Positions 56,632 to 64,000 of a stretch of 64,000 nt of DNA are shown one piece after another. A model generated the notes under the pieces. It had not been told where the DNA came from. It did not search any database and saw nothing but the letters and a program-made list of their open reading frames with translations. The stretch is from AP-15 sp963737145 (lineage in GTDB: Bacteria > Pseudomonadota > Alphaproteobacteria > ATCC43930 > CGMCC-115725): assembly GCA_963737145.1 (NCBI GenBank), contig CAVTRO010000007.1, forward strand, positions 1,178,001-1,242,000, in the 5' to 3' direction. The stretch's first letter is position 1, and each line of letters begins with the position of its first letter. The position numbers were made by a program, and so were the translations under genes.

Positions 56632-59334
56632 TCAGGCGATGTGGCCGCACTGCGAGGCCGGCGTGCGCGTATCCATGTTGCGGCCGCGGTTCAGGTGGTC
56701 CTCGACCTCGGCGGCGCAGCCGAGCATGCGGGCATAGAGGAAGATCGTGAACGCCGCAGTCTCGAGGGCGTCGTCGCTCAATCGCCGCTGCGGTACGGCC
56801 GCCACAGCACCTTGAGAAGCAACGCCGAGATCACCGCGTCGATGTTGACGCAACAAACGTTGCGTGACACGCCGCCTTTGAACAACGCCTCGACGAGTTC
56901 GTGATAGTATTCATGAAAGACGTTGTACTCGCCCCGCTGGGTAAAGAGATCGTGTATCCAAACTTCGCGGGGGTCGTAGTTGACGGGCTTGTCCTTGAAC
57001 ACGGGATGGTTGACCTCGGAAATCTTTTGGACATCGAGGCCGCCGGCCGACTTTTTGGCGGATTTGTAATTCGCGTACTCGGCGACATAGCGGGCGGCCA
57101 AGGCCTTGAGATCGATGCCGTGGCCCGGGTCGCCGGGGTCGCCGAGCCCGCTGTCGCGGAATTGCTCGACGAGAAAGGCGATCCCCTCATAGCCATTGCC
57201 GCCGTGAGCAAAACCCGAGTGGCTCAAGAAGCCAATCATGGCTTTGTTCAACTGCACCCGTTCCGGCGATTCCGGGCCATCTGCGGCGACCGCCCCCTTC
57301 GCGCCTTGCGACGAAATCGTCCCCGGGCCGTTTGACAGCAACAGCCCAACCAGGGTTTGAAAGACGAAGAGGTGGGCGGGGTTCGATGAGGTCTCGCCGA
57401 GGAGCGCGGCGCCGGCGACCTCGGTCAGCGAATGCGTGCCGAGGATCTCCTCGGTCGGCAAACCGCAAAACCGATTGGGCTCGTGATGCTCGGCGGGGAC
57501 CGAGGCACCGATCACGTGCCGAGCAGTCTCACCCACCATGGGAGGTTCTCGACGTCAGCCGGGATACGCGCTTGCGCATCAGCGGTCCCCAACCGAGGGT
57601 CGCGGTCGCGGCGGCGAGCACCGCATCCGCCGTCGGATAACCGCCGAGGCTATCGAGGTAGCGCAAGAATACCGACCGGGTTCCACGGGCGTGTAGCCCA
57701 GCGAGGATTCGTTCCGCCTTCGGATCGGGTTCCGTCGAGGTCAGCAAAACCTGGGCAGTCGTGTCTTCGGACACCCGGCTCAAATCGAACAACTCGTCGA
57801 GCGCGTCCTTCAGCCCGGCTTGCCCGAAGCGGTCCAGCAGCGCGCGCACGGCCAGGCGCGCGCCTTCGGGCAGGCGCGGACCGACGAGCGCGGCGGCGGC
57901 CGCCAGAACGCCGCTCGGCGAGCTGCCGGCCTCGCGCGCCGCCTCCGCGGCGGCCAAAGCCGGCGTGCCGTAGAGATTGACCTCGGCGCCGACGACCGTG
58001 TTGAGGAGCGCATGGTCGTTCTCGCCACTGGCCTCGCGCTGCAGCGCGAGGCACAAATTGGCCTCAAGGGTGTTGCGGGCCGCGTCGAGCATCGCGACGC
58101 CGTGCAGACTGGTTACCTGCGTTTTCGGGTCCATTTGCGAAGCGCCGGAGGCGTCCTTCATCGATTGCCGCGGGAAGACGGCACCGAGCTGCTTTGCGAG
58201 CTGCGCGATCTGCTCGTTGTCGGGCGGCGTTGCCTCGACGACGGGAAGATCGATCTCGGGTAGCAACGCCATCCTTGGCTCGAGCCGAACCAGGGCTTCA
58301 GAGCGAGACTGCCCTCCTGAGCGAAATCGGGCTGCACGCCGTTCTCGCGCATAACCGCCGTCAACGCCGCCGTGATATGGGCGATATTCGTGACGACCGC
58401 ACCCAATGGCGAGAAGACCGGGTTTTCGGGTGTGAAGGCGCCGTCGACGCCAAATTTTTCCATGAACCAGCGTTCTTTGGCGGCGGCATCATCATCGCCA
58501 TCGGCCAATGCGCCGGCGTGCCCGACTGCGCGCGTCAGCTTTGCTTTCCAGCGTCCGACGCAGGCGACAATGGGTTTTGTAAATTCGGCGTCGAGCTCGT
58601 AATAGCCGCCTGGCTCGGCATATAGCACCACCGCTTGGCTGCGCGCGTCATTGGCGAGCGCGAAGGCGAATTCGGGAGCGGCGTATTGAATGTAGATGTC
58701 CTTGCCGCTTGAGATCAGCGTCGTCGTGCCCCAGCCGGCGAGGCGCAGATGGGTCGCAATTGTGCTGGTGAAGTTGCCCGAGTTCGAGAAGATCGCGATC
58801 GAGCCCCTCTTCAGCGCCTCCGCCGGGTCGTCCCCGCCAAGGGCGCCGCCGATGCGCACCTGGTTCCAGGAGTCGGCGACGCCCAGGCTGTTGCCGCCGA
58901 AAATATCGATGCCGTTCTGCTGGCCGATTGCGCGGATCTCCCGGGCGTCATGCACAGACATCTTCTCGGTGACGATAAAGATCTTTTCGAGATCCGGATT
59001 GACGCGGATCAGCTCGGCAACACCATCCCGCGCGCCCGCAGGCGGCAGGTAGACGACGCCGCAATTGAAGCGATGACCGGCATCGAGGCCCTCGCGCACA
59101 TTGCTGTAGACCGGGATGTCGCCGATCGGCGTTTCCAATACTTGGCCGCGGCGCCCCGGCGAGGTGCCAAACACGACATTGCCGCCCGAATAGGCGTGCC
59201 CCACCGGGGTGACTTCGCTCGAACTCGCCGCCGAGGATATTGAGAACGCAGACGCGATCCTCGCGTCTTGCAATCTGCGCCAGGGAGCTGATGCCGACGT
59301 AATACTCGAAATTTCCGACACCGTTGCGAGCCAT
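56632..59334 (-). pseudogene. ATP-citrate-lyase-like large subunit (CoA-ligase plus citrate-synthase-type domain), four frameshifts
   Basis: The ~900-aa product begins at ATG 59334 'MARNGVGNFEYYVGISSLAQ'. Shifts occur near 59225, 58287, 57532 and 56785. The N-terminal half is a succinyl-CoA-synthetase alpha type, with CoA-binding 'SVHDAREIRAIGQQNGIDIF' and the phospho-His motif 'RAVGHAGALADGDDDAAA'. The C-terminal half has citrate-synthase-like segments: 'PNRFCGLPTEEILGTHSLTE', 'LLLSNGPGTISSQGAKGA' and 'HGGNGYEGIAFLVEQF'. It ends at the TGA in 56632-56634 ('TPASQCGHIA'). This layout matches the large subunit of ATP-citrate lyase or a citryl-CoA enzyme, which cleaves citrate to acetyl-CoA and oxaloacetate. 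Confidence 0.8.
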
Positions 59335-59372
59335 GGTCGAGATCCTTTGGGACTGGAATGGGAGTGACGGCG

Positions 59373-60657
59373 TCAGGCCGCGAGCGGCGCGGCGGTGGGG
59401 CCGAGGTGCGCCGCCACCTGTTCGCGTCCCCCTGACTTCATCCACGCGTTCGCTGCACGGGCTAGGCGATGACTTCGCTCATATCGGAGTCGAAGCCGAA
59501 GATCCGGTACGGCAGCCCCAGCGCCTCGCAGGTATCGCGCAGCGCCGCCCATGCCGCGGACGAGATTTGGACCGCCGCGGCCCGCGACCACGTAGAGCGG
59601 CGTCGGACCGTTCCGGCTCACATGCTCGCGCAATGCGTGGGCAATCGCGCAGAAGGTCTCGAAATATCGGTATTGTTGGACTTGCCGCCGATCAGGAACA
59701 GGATATTGCTCTGCTTGAGCCAATGCTTGAAGCAAATGCGCGCGACTTCTTTCATCCTCCCATAGGGTGGATTGCCGCCAAAATCCGAGGAGATGATCGC
59801 GTCGTCGCCCAGCATCTCGGTGACGAGCGAGTTCGCGCCGCCGCCAAAGGTCGGCGCCAGGATCGTGCCCGCGGCATTGACCACATAGACGTCACTCTGA
59901 CCCTGATGGGTGCGCAGCTGATTGATCTCCTGCTCGACGTCGGAATAGTCGACCGCGAAGAGATGCGGCGGCCGGCCGAGGTGCTGCCAGCGTGGGTCGT
60001 CCCGGTCAAACCCGCATTTGAAATCGCAGGCAACGGGGACGAGGCGGCCGCGCTCGGGGCGCATCCGGATCGGATTGAGCTCCAATGTCGTGATGCCGAA
60101 ATTGTGGTAGAGCTCCCACAGTTTGGGGAGCTGTTGCACCAGCGGTGAGATCAGCGGTCTCGGCGCGTTGAGGTCCGACAGCGCATTGGCGACGACGAAC
60201 GCTTTCAGGCCGGTCAGCGGATCGAACGGGATCCGCGCGACGACGCTCGGATCGAGCTCCTCGATGTCGACGCCGCCCTGATGCATCAGGGTCATCGTCG
60301 GCGCCCGAAAGCGCGTCGAATCGGCGATCGAAAAGTAGATCTCGTGCTCGGCCGGCACCGCGCCTTCAAACGTGACGCGATTGGCCTTGGCGACTGTGGT
60401 GCCGATGCGGTGCTCGACGAAATAGAGCCGCTCCTTTTCTTTGAGCGCGGTCTTCAGATCCGAGGCGCGGCCAATGAGCCCGGATTTTCCCTTCTTGCCG
60501 ACGCCGCCCTTGAAAACGGGTTTGACGAATATCAAGCCGTGCTTCTCGATGAGACGCTTGATCTCCTCCTCGCTGGCGTCGGGCCGAGTACTTCGGCGGT
60601 CGGAAACCTTGCAAATTGCAGCAGCCTCGCGCCGTACAGCATGCCAGTGACTTCCAT
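59373..60657 (-). pseudogene. ATP-citrate-lyase-like small subunit (ATP-grasp and citrate-binding domain), frameshifted
   Basis: Starts at ATG 60657 with a GAGAGGAGAAGGA ribosome-binding site: 'MEVTGMLYGARLLQFARFPT'. After a shift near 60590 the ATP-grasp domain follows ('GLIFVKPVFKGGVGKKGKSG', 'FVEHRIGTTVAKANRV', 'LYHNFGITTLELNPIR'). After another near 59678 comes the citrate-binding motif 'GGKSNNTDI' continuing 'FETFCAIAHALREHVSRNGP'. Two more shifts near 59560 and 59465 are needed for 'LGLPYRIFGFDSDMSEVIA' before the end 'QVAAHLGPTAAPLAA'. Repaired length ~427 aa. Its own gene product would carry ATP and citrate sites; the CoA and lyase sites are on the partner. Confidence 0.8.
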
Positions 60658-60689
60658 GGGTCCTTCTCCTCTCGCGGCGTCTTTCTCAG

Positions 60690-61739
60690 TCAGCGGGTCT
60701 GCAAAGCGCGGCGCCATTCCTTCAGGGACCGGTTGCGTTTGGCTTGGTCGAGATAGGTCAAGAGCTCTGGCCCGACGCGGATCGGCCGCAAAAAGCTCTC
60801 TTGTTCGATAGGGTTGGCCGGAACATCGTCGCGCACGGAGCCCAATGACCGCGCTGCGAGCCGTCTCTGGCCGTCCTTCGAGAGCAGATAATCCAGAAAC
60901 AGTTTTGCGGCGTCGGGGTGCGGGGCGCCTTTCGGGATGAAGGCGATCCGCGACATGACGATCGTATAATCCGTTGGCAGAATGACGCCGAGCGAGGGCT
61001 CTGCCTTGGCGCGCTCGAACGCATAGGAGCCGATAATGTTGTAGGCGATCAGCTGCTCGCCGGCCGCAATGCGGTCGAGCATCGTGCTCGTCGTGCTGTA
61101 GAGCTTGACACCGGCCTCGCCCAATGCGCGGACTAGCTCCCAGGTGCTGTTTGTGATCTGCGCATCTTGCGTGTTGAAGAGCAGTCCAACGGCGCTGCGC
61201 TCCGGGTCGTAGGTCGCGACCTTTCCTTTGAAAGCCTCGGGGTTACCCGCCAATACCCGGGCGAGATCGGTATGCGTCTTCGGTATCTCCGCCGCGGGCA
61301 GCAGCCGATTGTTGTAGGCGATGGCGACGGGTTCGGCGGTGACGCCGTAAGCCTCGTAATTCCAGGCGGCCCATTGCGGCAAATGCGCCGCCTCGGGCGA
61401 GGCGTAGGTCGCGGCGTAACCGTCATCGACCAGCTTCATCTGCTGGTCCATCGCCGAGCTCCACACCAGGTCGCTGGTGACCTTGCCGGCGGCAGCTTCG
61501 GTGAGAAAGCGATCGTCGTTCTCGACCCGTATGTTCGGCTGCAGCGCATGAAAGCCGGCCAGCAGGTCGGCGGCCTCGGTTTCATCGGTGGTCGTGTAGA
61601 TTGCGACAACGCCTTCGAGCGCCGCGGCGTCGACGGTCTGGGCATAGGCGGGGTCGTAGCCGTCCGGCATCTGCGCCAGGGCCGGCTCCCACATTCCGAC
61701 CAGAGCGGCGACAGCAGATACGGTCAGCAGTCTCTTCAT
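60690..61739 (-). CDS. ABC-transporter periplasmic substrate-binding protein (family 1, Fe3+/polyamine type)
   Basis: 349 aa from ATG 61739, preceded by GTGGAGGAGTTCGCG. The signal peptide 'KRLLTVSAVAALVGMWEPAL' ends in 'ALA'. The fold is typical of group 1 extracellular binding proteins: 'GVVAIYTTTDETEAADLLAG', 'VTSDLVWSSAMDQQMKLV', 'AYNNRLLPAAEIPKTHTDLA' and 'RIAFIPKGAPHPDAAKLFLD'. There is no permease or ATPase gene nearby, but it is divergent from a TctD/TctE-like system, a common pairing in which the binding protein feeds the sensor. Intact. Confidence 0.82.
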   Translation of the reverse strand: MKRLLTVSAVAALVGMWEPALAQMPDGYDPAYAQTVDAAALEGVVAIYTTTDETEAADLLAGFHALQPNIRVENDDRFLTEAAAGKVTSDLVWSSAMDQQMKLVDDGYAATYASPEAAHLPQWAAWNYEAYGVTAEPVAIAYNNRLLPAAEIPKTHTDLARVLAGNPEAFKGKVATYDPERSAVGLLFNTQDAQITNSTWELVRALGEAGVKLYSTTSTMLDRIAAGEQLIAYNIIGSYAFERAKAEPSLGVILPTDYTIVMSRIAFIPKGAPHPDAAKLFLDYLLSKDGQRRLAARSLGSVRDDVPANPIEQESFLRPIRVGPELLTYLDQAKRNRSLKEWRRALQTR

Positions 61740-61805
61740 CGCGAACTCCTCCACTTCGTCGACGGCGGCTGCTCCTGTATGCTGGCGGAGGATACGACTC
61801 GGGGC

Positions 61806-61822
61806 TGTCGCGAAGCGGTCGC
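61806..61822. promoter_or_regulatory. TGTCGC-N5-GGTCGC direct repeat between the binding-protein and response-regulator genes
   Basis: TGTCGC at 61806 and GGTCGC at 61817, eleven bases apart, then GGATCAAAGAAAAGAAAAAA and TTTTCG. It is 50-65 bases from each divergent start, where autoregulation of both genes would be expected. It matches the element at 55349 base for base across most of about 40 positions. Confidence 0.55.
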
Positions 61823-61872
61823 GGATCAAAGAAAAGAAAAAATTTTCGGCGCCGGCCGGGAGCGTGCACGAG

Positions 61873-62532
61873 ATGCGAATTCTCATCGTCGAAGATGATG
61901 CGGCATTGGCCCGTGGCCTCGCCGGAACCTTGAAGCTGTTCGCCGTGGATCACGAGGCCGACGGCGCTGAGGCGGCAGCGCTTACTTTATCCAAGCCCTA
62001 CAGCCTTGTCGTGCTCGATCTCGGCTTCCCGAACCTGTCGGGTTTCGACGCGCTGCGACAGATTCGCCGGTCGGGCTCAAAGGTCCCGGTGATGATCCTG
62101 ACCGCACGAGACGCGATTACCGACCGGATGACGGGGCTCGATTTGGGCGCCGACGACTATCTGTTGAAACCGTTTGACGTCGCCGAATTCTCCGCCCGTG
62201 TGCGGGCGCTCGTGCGGCGTGGCCAAGGTCTGCCGGATCCGGTGCTGACCTGCGGCCTGCTTTCACTCGACCGCGCCGCCGGCATTGTGAGCCTGAACGG
62301 CCTGCCCTTGCGTCTCAGGCGGCGCGAGCTGGCCGTGTTGACGGGATTGATGACCCGGGCCGGCAAGGTCGTTCCGAAGGAGCGGCTGATCAGCGAGGTG
62401 TTCGGCTTCGACGAGCCGGTCGCACCCAATGCGCTCGAGCTCTATGTGGCGCGGTTGCGCAAAAAACTCGAGCCCGACGGGCCGCAGATCCGCACGATTC
62501 GCGGCATCGGCTATTTGCTGGAGACGGCGTGA
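61873..62532 (+). CDS. OmpR-family response regulator (TctD-like)
   Basis: 219 aa from ATG 61873 ('MRILIVEDDAALARGLAGTL'). The receiver domain has the Asp pair 'VEDDAA', the phosphorylation Asp in 'YSLVVLDLGFPNLSGFDALR', Thr in 'VMILTARDA' and Lys in 'DYLLKPFDVAEF'. The winged-helix domain 'LRRRELAVLTGLMTRAGKVV' and 'VARLRKKLEPDGPQIRTIRG' is complete. The next gene begins inside its stop. In TctD/TctE systems it controls tri-carboxylate uptake, which suits the citrate-type genes nearby. Intact. Confidence 0.92.
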   Translation: MRILIVEDDAALARGLAGTLKLFAVDHEADGAEAAALTLSKPYSLVVLDLGFPNLSGFDALRQIRRSGSKVPVMILTARDAITDRMTGLDLGADDYLLKPFDVAEFSARVRALVRRGQGLPDPVLTCGLLSLDRAAGIVSLNGLPLRLRRRELAVLTGLMTRAGKVVPKERLISEVFGFDEPVAPNALELYVARLRKKLEPDGPQIRTIRGIGYLLETA

Positions 62533-63990
62533 TCCCCGCTAGACCGCCGCCGCCCTCGCTGCGGCGGCGGCTCATGCTGAACATGCTGTTGCCCGCCGCG
62601 GCGCTTGCGGCGGCGCTCGGGGTCGGCGGCTGCCTGATGATTTGCAATGTCGTCGAGACCGCGCATGGCCGGCTGCTCGATGGCTCCGTGCTTGCGATCG
62701 CAGAGCGCCTGACCGTGGACGAGGACAACAAAGTCACCGTCGACCTGCCGCCGGCCGCTCTCGGCATGCTCGAAAGCCAAGCCCATGACAGCATCTATTA
62801 TAATGTCACTTATGGCGGCGCGCTGGCGACCGGCTACCAGGATCTGCCGCGCCCGGATTTGATGCGACTGGCGGTAGGAGAAACGACCCATTGGGACGCT
62901 GTTTACCGCGGCTATCCGATACGCATTGCGGCACAGCTCCGGCACGTGTTTGGCAAACCCGATCCGGTACTGGTCGAGGTCGCCGAGACGACGAATGCCC
63001 GCCGCGCCATCGAGCATCGCATGCTGGCCGCGCTGGGCGGGCTTGAACTGGGGTTGCTCGGGTTGGTCGGATGGCTGACTTGGCGTGGCATCCGCCATGG
63101 GCTGCAGCCGCTGACTGCGCTGGGCCGCGAGATCGATGCCCGCAGCGTGCCCGGCGCGATCAATCTGGAACCTCTCAACCTCGGCAGTGCCCCGTGAAGC
63201 GCTGCCGCCGGCGGTCGCGCTCAATGCATTGCTCGAGCGGCTGAAGCAGTCAATCGGCGCATCCGCCGCTTCACAGCCGACGCATCGCATCAGATGCGCA
63301 CGCAGCTGCCGATTCTGCGCACGCATTTGGGGATCCTGCAGCAACGCGGCATCGATACGCCGGAGGGCCGCGCCGCGCTGAACGACATCGCGGGCGCGAC
63401 CAAACGTCTCGAACGCCTGCTGGCGCAGCTGATCGCTCTGGCGCGGGCCGATGAGAGCGGCTCGGTCGGAAATGAGACCGAAACGGTGGACCTCGCGCGC
63501 ATCGCAGCGGCAGCGGTTGCCGAACGGGTCCCGCAAGCACTCGCGACTGGAGTAGACATCCAGTTCGAAGGGCCGGCGGAGCCGGTACCGATCGCGTCGA
63601 ATGAGGTGCTGACCCAGGAAATCATCGCCAACCTAGTCGATAATGCAATCAGGTCAACCGTGAGGGCGGCGCCGTCATTGTTCGGGTCATGACCGACGAT
63701 AATGGCGGGCGATTGGAGGTCGAGGGCGAAGGCCCGGGCATTCCGGCCTCTGACCGGGCCAGGGTGTTCGAACGCTTTACCGCATTCCGCGCCGAGGCGG
63801 GCCTGAGGGCAGCGGCCTGGGCCTTGCTATTGTCCGGGCATTGGCCGACCGGTTGGGGGCCGATGTGCGCCTGCACGACGGTAAAAACGGAACCGGACTT
63901 CTCGCCATCGTCCATTTCCGCGGCGCAGTCGCCGAGGCGAGCCCGAGGGCGGATACCGAGCACATTGGAACTATTAAGCGAGCGGGTTAA
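62529..63990 (+). pseudogene. TctE-like sensor histidine kinase with four frameshifts
   Basis: The GTG at 62529 overlaps the regulator stop. The first frame gives two TM helices ('LLPAAALAAALGVGGCLMI', 'LGLLGLVGWLTWRGI') around a TctE-type periplasmic domain ('DLPPAALGMLESQAHDSIYY'). Shifts near 63190 and 63250 precede the HisKA core 'FTADASHQMRTQLPILRTHL' (phosphoacceptor His). The N-box 'IANLVDNAI' precedes another shift near 63653, and one near 63800 precedes 'GSGLGLAIVRALADRLGADV'. The end is TAA 63988-63990. Sensing domain and catalytic core are both recognisable, but no single product could contain all of them. Confidence 0.85.
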
Positions 63991-64000
63991 GAAGCGCCCT

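Noticed and set aside
56632..60657. ATP-citrate-lyase genes as evidence of a reductive TCA cycle
   Set aside because: No other enzyme of that cycle is visible, and both genes are broken; the nearby transporter and regulators point to citrate use rather than carbon fixation.
30000..64000. All frameshifts explained as sequencing error
   Set aside because: Nonsense substitutions, a double stop, a 13-base deletion and gene fusions cannot come from single-base homopolymer errors, and the first 18 kb of coding sequence shows none. Individual homopolymer breaks may still be errors.

Overview
The window looks like a piece of a high-GC alphaproteobacterial chromosome, most like Rhodospirillales and relatives. 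This is inferred from the atpHAGDC gene order, the ahcY / PAS-kinase / tsaE / amgK / murU / addB / addA / trxA neighbourhood, and the coding style. No rRNA, tRNA or CRISPR array was seen. All family calls were made by reading motifs, without database searches.

Region by region: (a) 1-4.2 kb holds the end of a MetE-like gene, then a leftward signalling operon: a c-type-haem DUF3365/HAMP receptor, a Hanks-type Ser/Thr kinase, a peptidoglycan-binding protein and a PP2C phosphatase. (b) 4.4-10.3 kb has a small exported protein and the intact F1-ATPase operon atpHAGDC. (c) 10.3-13.6 kb has a fatty acyl-AMP ligase, its own carrier protein and an FkbM methyltransferase, followed by a nested inverted-repeat element. 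(d) 14-25.5 kb is a leftward housekeeping block: trxA, addA, addB (frameshifted), murU, amgK, tsaE and a PAS histidine kinase (frameshifted at its end). (e) 25.6-31.1 kb is a surface-glycan locus: a multi-pass membrane protein, two sugar-nucleotide epimerases, a polyprenyl-phosphate glycosyltransferase and a broken GtrA flippase. (f) 31.2-33.2 kb has ahcY and a divergent WxxGxW lipoprotein.

(g) 33-46 kb is a catabolic accessory region: 2-hydroxyacid dehydrogenase, amidase, Asp/Glu-racemase-like protein, LysR regulator, HpaI aldolase, esterases, NTF2-fold protein and RidA. Many genes here are broken. (h) 46.3-50.7 kb is a mobile or addiction-like patch: a UPF0175/DUF3368 toxin-antitoxin pair with a frameshifted antitoxin, a cupin, a tyrosine recombinase with three frameshifts, a split TIGR02391 (Ymh) gene, an intact epoxide hydrolase and a resolvase tail. 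(i) 51-55.3 kb is a decayed RND efflux operon. (j) 55.8-64 kb is a citrate-type cluster: a 2-hydroxycarboxylate transporter remnant, the two subunits of an ATP-citrate-lyase-like enzyme, a periplasmic binding protein and a TctD/TctE-like two-component system. The enzyme, transporter and kinase genes are frameshifted.

The dominant signal is gene decay. About twenty genes carry frameshifts, nonsense codons or deletions, and most lie to the right of 30 kb. The first 18 kb of coding sequence, including the ATPase genes, is clean. Two adjacent stop codons, single nonsense codons at conserved positions, a 13-base deletion and fused gene remnants cannot all be indel sequencing error. Some single-base homopolymer changes could be. 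The most interesting intact patterns are the haem-receptor/kinase/phosphatase operon, a repeated TGTCGC-N5-TGTCGC element upstream of both the response regulator and the efflux operon, the palindrome in front of ahcY, and the repeated IS-end-like sequences around the aldolase gene.
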